Assembly (NCBI GenBank): GCA_006739055.1
Contig: AP019702.1
Span: 434,501 to 498,500 of the forward strand
From: Allostella vacuolata
Lineage (GTDB): Bacteria > Pseudomonadota > Alphaproteobacteria > ATCC43930 > Allostellaceae
Length of the DNA: 64,000 bases
Direction: 5' to 3'
In this document: positions 11,151 to 19,521 of the stretch, in pieces
Layout of the letters: each line of letters starts with the position of its first letter
Position numbering within the stretch: position 1 is the first letter of the stretch
Position numbers and translations under genes: made by a program
The notes under the pieces: model-generated
Told to the model about the DNA's origin: nothing
The model's database searches: none
Seen by the model: only the letters and a program-made list of their open reading frames with translations

Positions 11151-12716
11151 ATGACCCGCCCGCCCGCGCGTTCCATCTTCCCGGCCGCCGCGCTTGCCGC
11201 CGCGCTCGCCCTGCCGGCCGCGCCCGCCGCCGCGCAGATGATCACGGTCGCCACCAACGCCGACATCCGCTCGACCAATCCCGGCGTCAACCGCGACGAC
11301 AACACCGACGCCGTCATCCTGCACATCGTCGAGGGGCTGGTCGCCTATCGCGAGGACGGCACCGTCGGCCCCCTGCTGGCCGAGCGGGTGGACATGTCCG
11401 AGGACGGCCGCACCTACACCTTCGGCCTGCGCCGCGGGGTGAAGTTCCACAACGGGGCCGAGATGACCTCGGCCGACGTGCTGTGGAGCTGGAACCGCCT
11501 GATGGACCCCAAGACCGACTGGCGCTGCCGCAACGAGTTCGACGGCCGCGGCCTGTTCAAGGTCGAGGCGGTGGAGGCGCCGGACGCGGCGACCGTCACC
11601 ATGCGCATCGACCGGCCCAGCGCCTTGTTCCTGGCGACGCTGGCGCGCACCGACTGCGGCATGACGGCCGTCATCCACAAGGATTCCGTCAATGCCGACG
11701 GCAGCTGGCAGCGCCCGGTGGGCACCGGCCCGTTCAAGCTCGGCGACTGGCGGCGCGGCCAGCAGGTGATCCTGGAGCGCTTCGCCGACTATGCGTCGCT
11801 GCCCGGCCCGCGCGACGGCTACACCGGCGGCAAGCGGCCGCTGGTGGAGCAGGTGAAGTTCCTGGTCGTGCCCGACCCGTCGACGGTGAAGGCGGCGCTC
11901 CTGTCGGGCGCGGTCGACGCCTCCGACGTGCCGGACGCCGACCTGGAGGAGCTGAAGGGCAACCCGGCCGTGGTGCTGAAGTCGGCCCCGACCCCGGTCA
12001 TGCACGGCATCCTGCTCCAGACCCGCGACCCGGTGCTGGCCGACGTGCGGGTGCGCCAGGCGATCTCGGCCGCGCTCGACACGGCCGAGATCGTGGCCGC
12101 GGTCTCCAACGGGCTGGGCCGGCCCAACGCCTCGATCGTCTCGATGGCGTCCGCCTATCACGGCGCCGTGCAGCGCGAAGCGGTGAAGCATGACCCGGCG
12201 CGGGCGAAGAAGCTCCTGGCCGAGGCCGGGTACCGCGGCCAGCCGATCAAGCTGATCGCCAACAAGCGCCCGGTCGTGCCGAGCTTCGCGGTCGCGGTCA
12301 TCGCCCAGGCGATGATGCAGGCGGTCGGCCTCAACGTCGAGATCGAGGTGCTGGAGTGGGCGACCCAGCTCGACCGCTACCAGAAGGGCACCTACCAGAT
12401 GATGTCCTTCTCCTACTCCGCCCGCTTCGACCCGGCCTTGAGCTACGAGCAGGTGTCGGGCCCCAAGGACAAGCAGTCGCGCAAGGTGTGGGACGATGCC
12501 GAGGGCCTGGCGATGCTGGAGCAGGTGATGACGGTCACGGCCCGGGACCAGCGCCAGGCCCTGTTCGACCGCATGCATCGCCGCTTCATCGAGACGGTGC
12601 CGATGATCGTCCTCTACAACGGCGTCGATTCCGTCGCCCACTCGAAGCGGATCGAGGGCTACGAGCCCTGGCTCGGCGCCAAGCCGCGCCTGTGGGAGGT
12701 GCGCGTCACCCAATAG
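11151..12716 (+). CDS. ABC transporter substrate-binding protein, peptide/nickel family 5
   Basis: 521 residues, the usual size for SBP_bac_5 proteins such as DppA and OppA. A Sec signal peptide ends near APAAAQ (about 28). The mature protein has the family blocks IVEGLVAYREDG, RRGVKFHNGAEMTSADVLWSWNRL and GTGPFKL. It would capture peptides or similar solutes in the periplasm for a Dpp-type importer. No permease or ATPase genes follow, so it must work with a transporter encoded elsewhere. It follows the hydrolase by 14 bases and is closed by a strong hairpin. Confidence 0.9.
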   Translation: MTRPPARSIFPAAALAAALALPAAPAAAQMITVATNADIRSTNPGVNRDDNTDAVILHIVEGLVAYREDGTVGPLLAERVDMSEDGRTYTFGLRRGVKFHNGAEMTSADVLWSWNRLMDPKTDWRCRNEFDGRGLFKVEAVEAPDAATVTMRIDRPSALFLATLARTDCGMTAVIHKDSVNADGSWQRPVGTGPFKLGDWRRGQQVILERFADYASLPGPRDGYTGGKRPLVEQVKFLVVPDPSTVKAALLSGAVDASDVPDADLEELKGNPAVVLKSAPTPVMHGILLQTRDPVLADVRVRQAISAALDTAEIVAAVSNGLGRPNASIVSMASAYHGAVQREAVKHDPARAKKLLAEAGYRGQPIKLIANKRPVVPSFAVAVIAQAMMQAVGLNVEIEVLEWATQLDRYQKGTYQMMSFSYSARFDPALSYEQVSGPKDKQSRKVWDDAEGLAMLEQVMTVTARDQRQALFDRMHRRFIETVPMIVLYNGVDSVAHSKRIEGYEPWLGAKPRLWEVRVTQ

Positions 12717-12731
12717 ATAGGGCCTCGACAA

Positions 12732-12771
12732 GCCGGGCGGCGGCGCGCTACGCGTCTTGCCGCCGCCCGGC
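12732..12771 (+). terminator. Terminator-like hairpin after the binding-protein gene
   Basis: Perfect 13-bp stem (GCCGGGCGGCGGC / GCCGCCGCCCGGC) with a 14-base loop, 15 bases after the stop and 24 bases before the tRNA gene. Confidence 0.65.
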
Positions 12772-12795
12772 CGCGACCAGGCCCCGCGGCTGGCC

Positions 12796-12871
12796 GGGCC
12801 CGTAGTTCAGCGGTCAGAACGCGCCGCTCATAACGGTGTTGTCGCAGGTTCGAATCCTGCCGGGCCCACCA
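12796..12871 (+). tRNA. tRNA with CAU anticodon (elongator Met, or Ile2 read through lysidine)
   Basis: 76-base cloverleaf including the encoded CCA. The acceptor stem GGGCCCG pairs perfectly with CGGGCCC. The D arm is GTTC/GAAC and the anticodon stem is CGCCG/CGGTG around loop CTCATAA. The T arm is GCAGG-TTCGAAT-CCTGC. The CAU anticodon leaves elongator Met or the TilS-modified Ile2 tRNA; the sequence alone does not settle which. It is not initiator-like, because the first acceptor pair is a normal G-C. The 3' end is repeated at 32.2 kb. Confidence 0.9.
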
Positions 12872-12872
12872 T
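12860..12872 (+). repeat. tRNA 3'-end direct repeat, candidate attachment site (left copy)
   Basis: CCGGGCCCACCAT, the last 12 bases of the tRNA plus one, is repeated exactly and in the same orientation at 32206-32218. Tyrosine integrases commonly use tRNA 3' ends as attachment sites. The copies bracket the accessory genes and the mobilization genes. No integrase is visible between them. Confidence 0.4.
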
Positions 12873-12995
12873 CGCCTTATCGGCACCGGGAATCCTGCCT
12901 AAGATATTGAAGGGAAAGGATAAAGGGGCGGTTCTAAAGCCGTCGCCCCGCGCGGAGCGACGGGGCCGGAGAACGTCGAGATCGTGGTTGCAACC

Positions 12996-13316
12996 ATGTC
13001 TGTGAGGGCCGTACATCCCGGCGAGATTCTGAAGGAGGAGCTGGAAGGGCTGGGTGTCAGCGCGGCCGAGTTTGCGCGGCAGATCGACGTGCCGCCCAAC
13101 CGCATCAGTCAGATCATCGCCGGCAAGCGGGCGGTGACAGGCGATACGGTCCTGCGGTTCGGGCACTGGTTCGCCACTGATCCGCAGTTCTGGCTCAATC
13201 TGCAAAGCGCCTACGACATCCGCATCGCGGAGGAAAAGGCGGGGGGTGAAATCGCCCGCTTGCCGGTTCGTGCAGGCGCACTGATGGCAGATGCACCCGG
13301 CCATCAGCCGGGATAG
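12996..13316 (+). CDS. higA: HigA-family antitoxin, orphan
   Basis: 106-residue XRE protein. The start MSVRAVHPGEILKEEL and the helix-turn-helix AEFARQIDVPPNRISQIIAGKR are typical of HigA antitoxins, which neutralise the HigB mRNA interferase and repress their own operon. A HigB gene normally precedes or follows it. Here only 124 bases lie between the tRNA and the start, and Fic lies convergently downstream, so the toxin is absent. A GTG at 12984 would add four residues (MVAT). The tail GHQPG may have been altered by a junction. Upstream is a small hairpin at 12940-12963 (CCGTCGC / GCGACGG). Confidence 0.8.
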   Translation: MSVRAVHPGEILKEELEGLGVSAAEFARQIDVPPNRISQIIAGKRAVTGDTVLRFGHWFATDPQFWLNLQSAYDIRIAEEKAGGEIARLPVRAGALMADAPGHQPG

Positions 13317-13344
13317 TCGCCAGCGTGCTGGCCGTGGTCCATCC

Positions 13345-14541
13345 TTAAGTTTCAGCGCCCGGCAAGATCGGTTCGGCACCGAACGGTCGGTTCACCAGCG
13401 ACAGGGCTTCGACGGCCGCATAGACCCGGTTCCGGCGGTAGCCGGTCCGCTCGACCAGGATACCGGCATCGACCAGTTGGCCGATGCCAAGCGATGCCGC
13501 CCGGTAGGACAGGCCCAGGAGTGCCGCGAGACGTCCCACCGTCAGTACCGGATAGTGCGGCAGCAGATCGAGCGCGCGCAGCGCCGCCGATCCCGCCCGG
13601 AAGCGACGGCGCTCGCGCCATATTCGTTGCAGGTCGGACAGCGCCCGGCGCGTCGCCATCAGCTCGCTCGCGGTGCCGACGACCGCATCGGCGAGGAAGC
13701 CCACGATGGCCGGCCAGTCGAGGCGCTGCTGCGCCGCTTTCAGCGCCGCGTAGTAGTCCGCCTTGTGGGCGTCGATATAAGGGGAGAGATAGAGCGGAAC
13801 ATGGCCCTCCGCGGCCATCATCAACGGCAGCAGCAGCCGCCCGACGCGGCCGTTGCCGTCGCGGAAGGGATGGACCGCCTCGAAGTGGGCATGCGCCACC
13901 GCCATCCGGGTCAAGAGTCCCTGACCGATCACATGCGGACCATCGGCCTGCATGTACGAGAGCGTATCCGCCAGGCAGGCCGCCACATCCTCGGGGGGCG
14001 TCGGGTTGTAGGTGGAATAGGCGATGTTGCCGGGGCCACCGATCCAGACCACGACGTCGCGCAGCGCGCCAGGGGTGTCGCGATAGTCGGAATCCCCGCG
14101 GACCACGGCGCGGTGCAGTTCCTGGACGAGTTCGAGCGTGAACATCGTGGGGCCGACTGCTCCGGCGCGGGGCAGGAGCTGATCCAGCGCCAGCGCATAG
14201 TCGCGGACCTGTGCCACGGCTCCCCGCGCTTCGTCGTCGGCCGTCTCCTCCACCAGCAGCAGTTCGTCGAGCGTGCTGTGCGTCCCTTCGATCGCCGAGC
14301 TGCTCAGGGCTTCACGCCGCGTCAGGACGCGGCTGATGACGTGGGGGTCCTTCAGTTCTCCGGCGAGGAGATCGAGCCGGGTCATGGCCTCGCTGGCCGC
14401 CCGATAGCGGGCGGCGGCATCACCCAGCCCGATCGGTGCATCGGGCGGCGGGAGCGGCACCACCCCGTAGTGCGAGGCGTGCGGCTCGGGATAGCGCTTC
14501 AGGCGCTCCCGGACAGCGTGGACAAGATCATCGCGGCGCAA
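13345..14541 (-). CDS. Fic-family protein with built-in inhibitory helix, TTG start
   Basis: 398 residues. Fic enzymes transfer AMP or other nucleotide groups to target proteins. The active-site motif HPFRDGNGRVGR is complete at 224-235. The inhibitory motif SSSAIEGT at 80-87 fits [S/T]xxxE[G/N], placing it in class II (N-terminal autoinhibited) Fic proteins. A DUF4172/Fic_N-like segment comes first and a winged-helix region last (about 325-380), as in many Fic/DOC proteins. Translation starts at TTG 14541 with AAGGA six bases upstream, and a good promoter lies 38-66 bases upstream. It may be a stand-alone toxin or regulator in the accessory stretch next to the tRNA. Confidence 0.9.
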   Translation of the reverse strand: MRRDDLVHAVRERLKRYPEPHASHYGVVPLPPPDAPIGLGDAAARYRAASEAMTRLDLLAGELKDPHVISRVLTRREALSSSAIEGTHSTLDELLLVEETADDEARGAVAQVRDYALALDQLLPRAGAVGPTMFTLELVQELHRAVVRGDSDYRDTPGALRDVVVWIGGPGNIAYSTYNPTPPEDVAACLADTLSYMQADGPHVIGQGLLTRMAVAHAHFEAVHPFRDGNGRVGRLLLPLMMAAEGHVPLYLSPYIDAHKADYYAALKAAQQRLDWPAIVGFLADAVVGTASELMATRRALSDLQRIWRERRRFRAGSAALRALDLLPHYPVLTVGRLAALLGLSYRAASLGIGQLVDAGILVERTGYRRNRVYAAVEALSLVNRPFGAEPILPGAET

Positions 14542-14578
14542 TCAGATTCCTTACGACAAGAGGTCAAATGTTGAGTCC

Positions 14579-14607
14579 ATATTATATGTTATTCTATTAA
14601 GATTCAA
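14579..14607 (-). promoter_or_regulatory. Sigma-70-type promoter for the Fic gene
   Basis: Read on the minus strand: -35 TTGAAT (14607-14602), 17-base spacer, -10 TAATAT (14584-14579), in a markedly AT-rich patch. An overlapping TATAAT gives a 15-base spacing. It drives towards the Fic start at 14541. The rest of 14542-14787 shows no gene. Confidence 0.6.
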
Positions 14608-14787
14608 TTTATCTCGATGCTAGGGCGCTTGCAGGAGGTTAGTGCGGCTGGTTCCCGAGCCGAGATCGTTCGCCGAAAGGATCGAAAATCGATACGTTCC
14701 GCAATCAATTCGGTGAACGTCGCGGTGCTCCGTGGTTGCGGTCACGTAGCGCTTGGCATGCCGCCGAACAGAACTGCGGCAGCCAGT

Positions 14788-15073
14788 TCAAACCAGGTGC
14801 ACGGCCAAATTCTTCCCCACCGCAGAGGCGGCTTTGACCAGCATGCCGAGTTGCACGCCGGCCGTTGTCCGCGTCGAGGAGACGGGCGAGCCGGGCCGGG
14901 CTGACTTTCATCCGGCGCGCCATCTCCGGCTTCGAGATGTCCTGGGCTGCCATCTCCTGTGCGATCTGGAGCACGATCGCGCGCTTGATCGTGATGGCGG
15001 TGACCTCGCCGTGGATGCCTTGTTCGTGCAGGAAGCGATCGAAGCTCTCGCCGATATGCGGGTTCCCGTTCAT
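14788..15073 (-). pseudogene. XRE-type antitoxin-like gene, frameshifted near the end
   Basis: The first 70 or so codons give a small helix-turn-helix protein (MNGNPHIGESFDRFLHEQGI, then KPEMARRMKVSPARLARLLDADN). It resembles the 90-100 residue antitoxin-like regulators that accompany mRNA interferases. After DADNG the original frame runs into unrelated sequence. A shift of one base restores VQLGMLVKAASAVGKNLAV and a stop at 14788, the expected family ending. An extra base around 14860 is therefore likely. If the frame is read as it stands, the protein would be 122 residues, ending at 14705. It lies 34 bases downstream of the abiEii gene. Confidence 0.65.
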
Positions 15074-15107
15074 GCGCCCTTCCAGGGATCGCCCGGCAGG
15101 CGCTCGA

Positions 15108-15880
15108 TCAGCGCAGCACGACCAGCTTGGCGGCGGCCTCCAGATCCCATGTGTAGCCGCTCGCCAGCAGCGGCCCGATGTCGGCCATGAACTGCGGATC
15201 GGTGAGCTTGAGCGCCATGTTCTGCTCGAACTGGGCCCGCGTCACCGCATGGCCGCCATGCTCCATGCAGGTCGAGAAGGTCTCGACGATCCGGGCAGGA
15301 TCGACACCGCCCCGGCCGAGCGCTGTGGCCAGGTCGAAGAGATCGCGCCCTTTCTTGCGCTGGTAGAGCGCGCGCAGCTTGGTGCCGAGCAGCTCGTCCA
15401 GCGCGTAGGTCGGAATCTCGCATGAGCCCTCGAACCAGCGGGACGATACGCCGTACGGCGCCCGCTGGAAGCCGAGCACGCTGAAGTGCTGCCGCGAGTT
15501 GATCTCGACCTTGAGCCGCATGGCGATCGGCGGGACGTCCTCGGAGGTGAAGCGGTAGACGAAGGTTACCCGGCCTTCCGTCTGCTTCCATCGGGGCGGG
15601 CCGAGCCAGGGATCGAGCGCCGCGCGCAGCGCCTCCATCATGGCGCCCGCCGCCTCCGGCCGCATCTGCACGAGGTCGATATCCTCGGAATAGCGGGCCG
15701 CCGGGGTCAGGTAGAGCTTGTTGAGCGCCGTGCCCCCCGGAACGCCAGGGCGTTCGCGAGGAGCGGATCGGAGAAGATCGCGACCGGCGCCCGGCTGATG
15801 ACGAGGTTCTGCTCGACCTGGATGTCCTGCACCCAGGGCGCATGGGCGCGCCAGGCCGTGATGTAGTCGCGTGGAATCAC
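15108..15880 (-). pseudogene. abiEii: AbiEii-type nucleotidyltransferase toxin, frameshifted in a C6 run
   Basis: AbiEii toxins are nucleotidyltransferases that modify tRNA or other targets in phage-abortive infection. The gene starts at GTG 15880 (VIPRDYITAW), overlapping the abiEi stop by four bases (GTGA). It breaks at the run of six C at 15733-15738: the upstream frame gives NALAFRGARRST, and the downstream frame gives GTALNKLYLTPAARYSEDIDLV. Adding one base would give the family signature FRGGTALNKLYL with the catalytic SEDIDLV. The rest of the protein is intact to LVVLR. It could be a real inactivating mutation, a slippage-controlled gene or a sequencing error. Confidence 0.8.
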
Positions 15881-16659
15881 AGCTCCGCCTCCACGTCCGC
15901 ATTGACGAGGATCTTCCAGTCCTCGTCGCGGACCGCATCGGCATGGGGAGCGGGCGGCAGCAGCGGCGTGAACTGTCGCGCGTGTTCCTGCACGTAGGAT
16001 CGCAGCGCGTCCGCGCGGTCGCCGGCATCGGCCTTGGTGAGCAGGTAGCCCAGGCGCTGCGCCCACGGCAGCGGTGCGGTCCGGGCGGCGGCCACCAGCT
16101 TCTCGGGGTCGAGCCGCTCGGCCAGTTCGCCCAGGATCGTCGCCGCCTGGTCGAGACCGCCGATATGATGGGGATAGCCGACGAGGTCGATGGCCGTCGC
16201 CTCCGGGGTCGACACCGTCACCGTGCCGCGCGGCGTGTTGAAGCGCTGCACCGGAATCTCGGCCACGTTCTTGCGGACGATGAAGGCGACCCGCACGGCG
16301 CCGCAGACGATCGGGCGGCGCGCCCGGCCCAGCATCACCTGGAACTCCTGCGGCCGGCGGTGGGCGGCGCCATGGTACTGCGCCGCCGACAGCAGTCCCA
16401 CATAGTAGGGCAGACCTGCCCGCTCCATCAGGGCCGGGATGAACTGGTCGGCCGGCAGGGATTGTAGCGAGCGATACTCCGGCGGGACGATCGCATAGAA
16501 GCCGCGGGCGGGCGAGGCGAGCCGACCCTGCTTGATGAGCCGGTTCAACGCCAGCTTCGCCGCCGCGGGAGAGACGCTCAGCGCCTGCCGGGCTTCGGCC
16601 GAGGTGAAATCGTAGCGCCCGCTGGCGGCGAGCGAGGCGATGTAATCCCGAGCATGCAT
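15877..16659 (-). CDS. abiEi: AbiEi-type antitoxin and repressor
   Basis: 260 residues. An N-terminal winged helix (about 1-60, with SAEARQALSVSPAAAKLALNRL) is followed by the AbiEi antitoxin C-terminal domain. AbiEi proteins repress the abiE promoter by binding inverted repeats and neutralise AbiEii without direct protein contact (type IV toxin-antitoxin). A perfect 10-bp inverted repeat lies 22 bases before the start. Coupled to abiEii by a 4-base overlap. The antitoxin frame is intact although the toxin frame is broken. Confidence 0.85.
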   Translation of the reverse strand: MHARDYIASLAASGRYDFTSAEARQALSVSPAAAKLALNRLIKQGRLASPARGFYAIVPPEYRSLQSLPADQFIPALMERAGLPYYVGLLSAAQYHGAAHRRPQEFQVMLGRARRPIVCGAVRVAFIVRKNVAEIPVQRFNTPRGTVTVSTPEATAIDLVGYPHHIGGLDQAATILGELAERLDPEKLVAAARTAPLPWAQRLGYLLTKADAGDRADALRSYVQEHARQFTPLLPPAPHADAVRDEDWKILVNADVEAEL

Positions 16660-16681
16660 GGCAGATTCCGAATCCGCGGTT

Positions 16682-16708
16682 GCAAAGTATCAGAAAACGA
16701 TACTTTGC
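16682..16708. promoter_or_regulatory. Inverted-repeat operator of the abiE pair
   Basis: GCAAAGTATC - 7 bases - GATACTTTGC, a perfect 10-bp inverted repeat 22 bases upstream of abiEi in an AT-rich patch. The position and symmetry fit autoregulation by AbiEi. Confidence 0.65.
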
Positions 16709-16742
16709 GCAATCATATTGGACATTATGGCAATTGCCGATC

Positions 16743-16985
16743 TTAATCCGGGCCGGCAACCTCATCTCGGTCGCGGCGCCTGCGGCGCGCGATCAGAGGC
16801 TCGCGACCAGCCTGATCAGGGGTGCCGATGCCCATGGTCGTATAGCGGCGATCTCCCGGTTCAGGCGGCCCGTCTCGACAGTGTGAATGCGATGCACGTG
16901 TTGGATCTTGTGTTGCAGTCAACAATGTCGGCCCGGTGCTGCTCGACCGACGCCTGCATCTCGGCGCGGTCGAGCAACCCCAGTT
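16743..16985 (-). pseudogene. Relic of the C-terminal end of a relaxase (MobA-like) gene
   Basis: This stretch is clearly related in DNA to 30436-30680, the 3' end of the relaxase gene at 30.4-31.7 kb. The shared landmarks are HTVETGR, then TMGIGTPDQ, then a run of arginines before the stop. The frame changes at least once between HTVETGRLNREIA and YTTMGIGTPDQ, so no product is expected. The stop TAA is at 16743. The orientation is the same as that of the larger copy. The remaining bases up to 17063 show no recognisable gene. Confidence 0.65.
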
Positions 16986-17063
16986 GGAAAAAACGGTCAA
17001 CCACCTATTGCTTCGACGGCATCGCACGCCGGCGGACCGACGCAGTATTCAGAACGGCTACGG

Positions 17064-18590
17064 TCACGCCGCCTTCGTAAGTAGAGCCCCATGCAGCGGT
17101 GGCCGCGCGAGGCCGCTGGAGTTCACGTTGACGCTGCGGTCGATCGAAACCGAACCGTTCGCGAACCGGCACACCAGCTCGTCGCGGAAGGCCGTCTCGA
17201 CGAAGACCCAGACCATCCGGAAGACCTTCTCGTCTTCCCAATACCCACGCGCGACGACGCGCATCCGGTCAGGCTGATACTGGTGATGGAGCAGGTTTCC
17301 GGTGATCGTGGTCTCGGATTCGATCGGCTGGTGCAGTCCGACGCGCACCTCATGCTGCCCACGATGGTCCGTCATGACGAACCGGCACTCGCCCGCGGAG
17401 AAGCGGAGCGAGACTTCCGTCACCTGGTCGTCGTTCGGCGCCATGGCGAAGGTCCGGCCCGATATGTCGGCCGCTGTGGCCGGGGCGGGGGCCGACGGAA
17501 GCTCCGGCAGCAGACGCAGCCCGGCCAGCCTCTCGGAAAGTGCGGCGGCGGCGGCGGCGTCTTCCGGAAGCGGCTGGTCGCGCATGGCGGGCACCAGGAT
17601 CTTCCAGGCCAGCCGTGGCAGCCGCACATGCGCCGATTGTACGGCCGCGGTGAATGCCAGGACCGCGTCCTGCGCCGGCAGTACGATCGCATACTGGCCG
17701 AAGAGACCCGCGGCGTAGTAGCTCCCGCCAGGGCCGATCCACCATTGATAGCCGTATCCTTCGCGCCGGCTGGGGCTGGCCGGATCGTCCGACGGCGCCT
17801 GATAGCGTCGCCCGTCGAAGCTGCCGAGCGCAACGTTGGTGAAAGCGGGCCGCGTCGCCATCTCGACCCAGTCTTCCGACAGCAGGCGTCGACCGTTCCA
17901 CATGCCGCGGTTCAGGTGCACGGCCGCGAACTTCACGAGGTCGGCGGTGGTGGCGCTGATGCCGTTGCCGCCGGTATTGATGCCGTTCGGGCAGGTGTCC
18001 CAGTCGAGGGGGCCGATGCCAAGCGGCTCGAGGAAGCGGGGTCGCAGATAATCGTGCAGGGTCTGGCCGGAGACCTTCTGCACGATCGCCGACAGCATGT
18101 AGCTGCTGGCACTGCTGTAGATGAAGCGCGTGCCCGGCGGTTCGGCGACCGGCTCCTTGAAGAACTCGCGCACCCAGCTGGTGCGGATCCGCCGCCACTC
18201 GCCGCCCGACAGGCCGGTGGCGTGCCCGGTCGCCATGGTCAGCAGGTGACGCACGGTCATCGTCGCCAGTCCTTCGCTCACCGGATCTGGCAACTCGTCG
18301 GCCGGGAAGAAGCCGACGACCCGGTCATCGAGCGACAGTCGCCCCTCGTCATAGGCGAGGCCGACCCCGGTCCCCGTGAAGCTCTTGACCAGCGAATGCA
18401 GCATGTGCGGCCGATGCGCCGCATAGGGCGCCCACCAGCCCTCGGCGAAGACCGCTCCCCGGCGGTAGGCCATGAAGCCGTGCAACTCGATGCCTTCGGC
18501 GGCAACCGCGTCGAGGAAGGCATGCACCGCTGCCGGATCGATGCCGCGCGAGGCGGGGGAGGCGCGGTCGAGGCCGTCGGAATTGCTCAT
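17064..18590 (-). CDS. Serine hydrolase of the beta-lactamase/class C family
   Basis: 508 residues. The beta-lactamase/transpeptidase-like core shows the catalytic SLVK (SxxK, about 67-70) and a YSS motif (about 157-159). There is no obvious signal peptide, so a cytosolic esterase, amidase or peptidase (EstB/AmpC-like relatives) is more likely than a secreted beta-lactamase. The C-terminal 120 residues form a separate beta-rich domain. I prefer ATG 18590 (MSNSDGL), which has AGGCAGAG upstream, over the 16-codon longer frame. It sits 44 bases after an SDR gene on the same strand, so both are probably one unit controlled with the divergent catabolic operon. Confidence 0.8.
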   Translation of the reverse strand: MSNSDGLDRASPASRGIDPAAVHAFLDAVAAEGIELHGFMAYRRGAVFAEGWWAPYAAHRPHMLHSLVKSFTGTGVGLAYDEGRLSLDDRVVGFFPADELPDPVSEGLATMTVRHLLTMATGHATGLSGGEWRRIRTSWVREFFKEPVAEPPGTRFIYSSASSYMLSAIVQKVSGQTLHDYLRPRFLEPLGIGPLDWDTCPNGINTGGNGISATTADLVKFAAVHLNRGMWNGRRLLSEDWVEMATRPAFTNVALGSFDGRRYQAPSDDPASPSRREGYGYQWWIGPGGSYYAAGLFGQYAIVLPAQDAVLAFTAAVQSAHVRLPRLAWKILVPAMRDQPLPEDAAAAAALSERLAGLRLLPELPSAPAPATAADISGRTFAMAPNDDQVTEVSLRFSAGECRFVMTDHRGQHEVRVGLHQPIESETTITGNLLHHQYQPDRMRVVARGYWEDEKVFRMVWVFVETAFRDELVCRFANGSVSIDRSVNVNSSGLARPPLHGALLTKAA

Positions 18591-18634
18591 CACTCTGCCT
18601 TTCGGGCCGTCCGGCCGCCCGCTTGCGCCGACGG

Positions 18635-19441
18635 TCACAGGAAGCCGCCGTCGATGGTCAACCGCGCGCCGGAGATGTACCCGGCCTCGTCCGACACCAG
18701 GAAGGCCACTGTCGCGGCCACTTCCTCCGGCGTGCCGATGCGGCCGGACGGATACTCGTGAAGGAACAGCTCGCGGGCGCGTTCCGTCAGGCCCTCGAAG
18801 CGGTCGGTGAGCCGGTGGCCCTTGCCGCTCAGGATGAGTGCAGGAAGGATCGCGTTCACCGTGATTCCGTACTGGGCCACATCCTTGGCCAGCTGCGAGG
18901 TCAGTCCCAGCAGGGCGGCTTTACCGGTGGCGTAGGCCAGCCGGCAGCCCTGGGTCGTCACCGGTCCCTTGCGGCCATGGGCTGCGATCGACGAGAAATT
19001 GACGATGCGACCGCGGCCGGCCTCGCGCATCAGCGGCACCACCGCGCGCGAGAACAGGAATGTGCTGCGGACGTTGATGGCGATGACGAGGTCCCAGAGC
19101 GCGTCCTCGATCTGGTCGATCTCGCGCACGCTCTTTGGGCCGGACCCGCCGACGATGTTGACCAGGATGTCCACCCGGCCGAACGCCTCCCGCGCCTCGG
19201 CGACGACCCGGTCGACGTCGGCCGAGACCACCGCATCCCCGGCGGTGCCGCGGACGGCATGGCCTTCGCCGGCCAGCTCCTCCACCGCCCGAGCCACGCG
19301 TTCCGGCTCGCGGTCGGTCAGGTACAGCGATGCGCCCTGGCTGGCCAGCCGCCGGGCGGTCGCCCGGCCGAGCCCGCCCGCCGCGCCGGTGACGAGTGCC
19401 GTCCTGCCGGCCAGGGATCCGCCCGCCCTCTCCTCGCTCAT
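18635..19441 (-). CDS. Short-chain dehydrogenase/reductase (SDR)
   Basis: 268 residues. Rossmann motif TGAAGGLG near 18-25, NIVGG in the NNAG position, and the catalytic pair Y-x3-K in YATGK with an upstream FSS serine. The C terminus DEAGYISGARLTIDGGFL is typical of classical NAD(P)-dependent SDRs, which oxidise or reduce alcohols. An ATG at 19450 would add three residues. A palindrome lies between its start and gntR. Its place between a hydrolase and a GntR regulator suggests a role in the same catabolic pathway. Confidence 0.88.
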   Translation of the reverse strand: MSEERAGGSLAGRTALVTGAAGGLGRATARRLASQGASLYLTDREPERVARAVEELAGEGHAVRGTAGDAVVSADVDRVVAEAREAFGRVDILVNIVGGSGPKSVREIDQIEDALWDLVIAINVRSTFLFSRAVVPLMREAGRGRIVNFSSIAAHGRKGPVTTQGCRLAYATGKAALLGLTSQLAKDVAQYGITVNAILPALILSGKGHRLTDRFEGLTERARELFLHEYPSGRIGTPEEVAATVAFLVSDEAGYISGARLTIDGGFL

Positions 19442-19464
19442 TCTGCCCATCCGAGTATCACATC

Positions 19465-19490
19465 GTGGATTTTGAATAATCAAAATACAC
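19465..19490. promoter_or_regulatory. Palindromic operator upstream of the SDR-hydrolase unit
   Basis: GTGGATTTTGA - ATAA - TCAAAATACAC: 11-bp arms with one mismatch, AT-rich, 24 bases before the SDR start and 32 bases after the gntR stop. The half-site CAAAATACA recurs at 20469-20477 in the leader of gntR. It is the best candidate site for the neighbouring regulator. Confidence 0.6.
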
Positions 19491-19521
19491 GAGCGATCCA
19501 CCGATGCAACCGGATGCCGCG

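Noticed and set aside
12757-13005. Open frames across the tRNA gene
   Set aside because: They read through the tRNA, which is certain from its cloverleaf.
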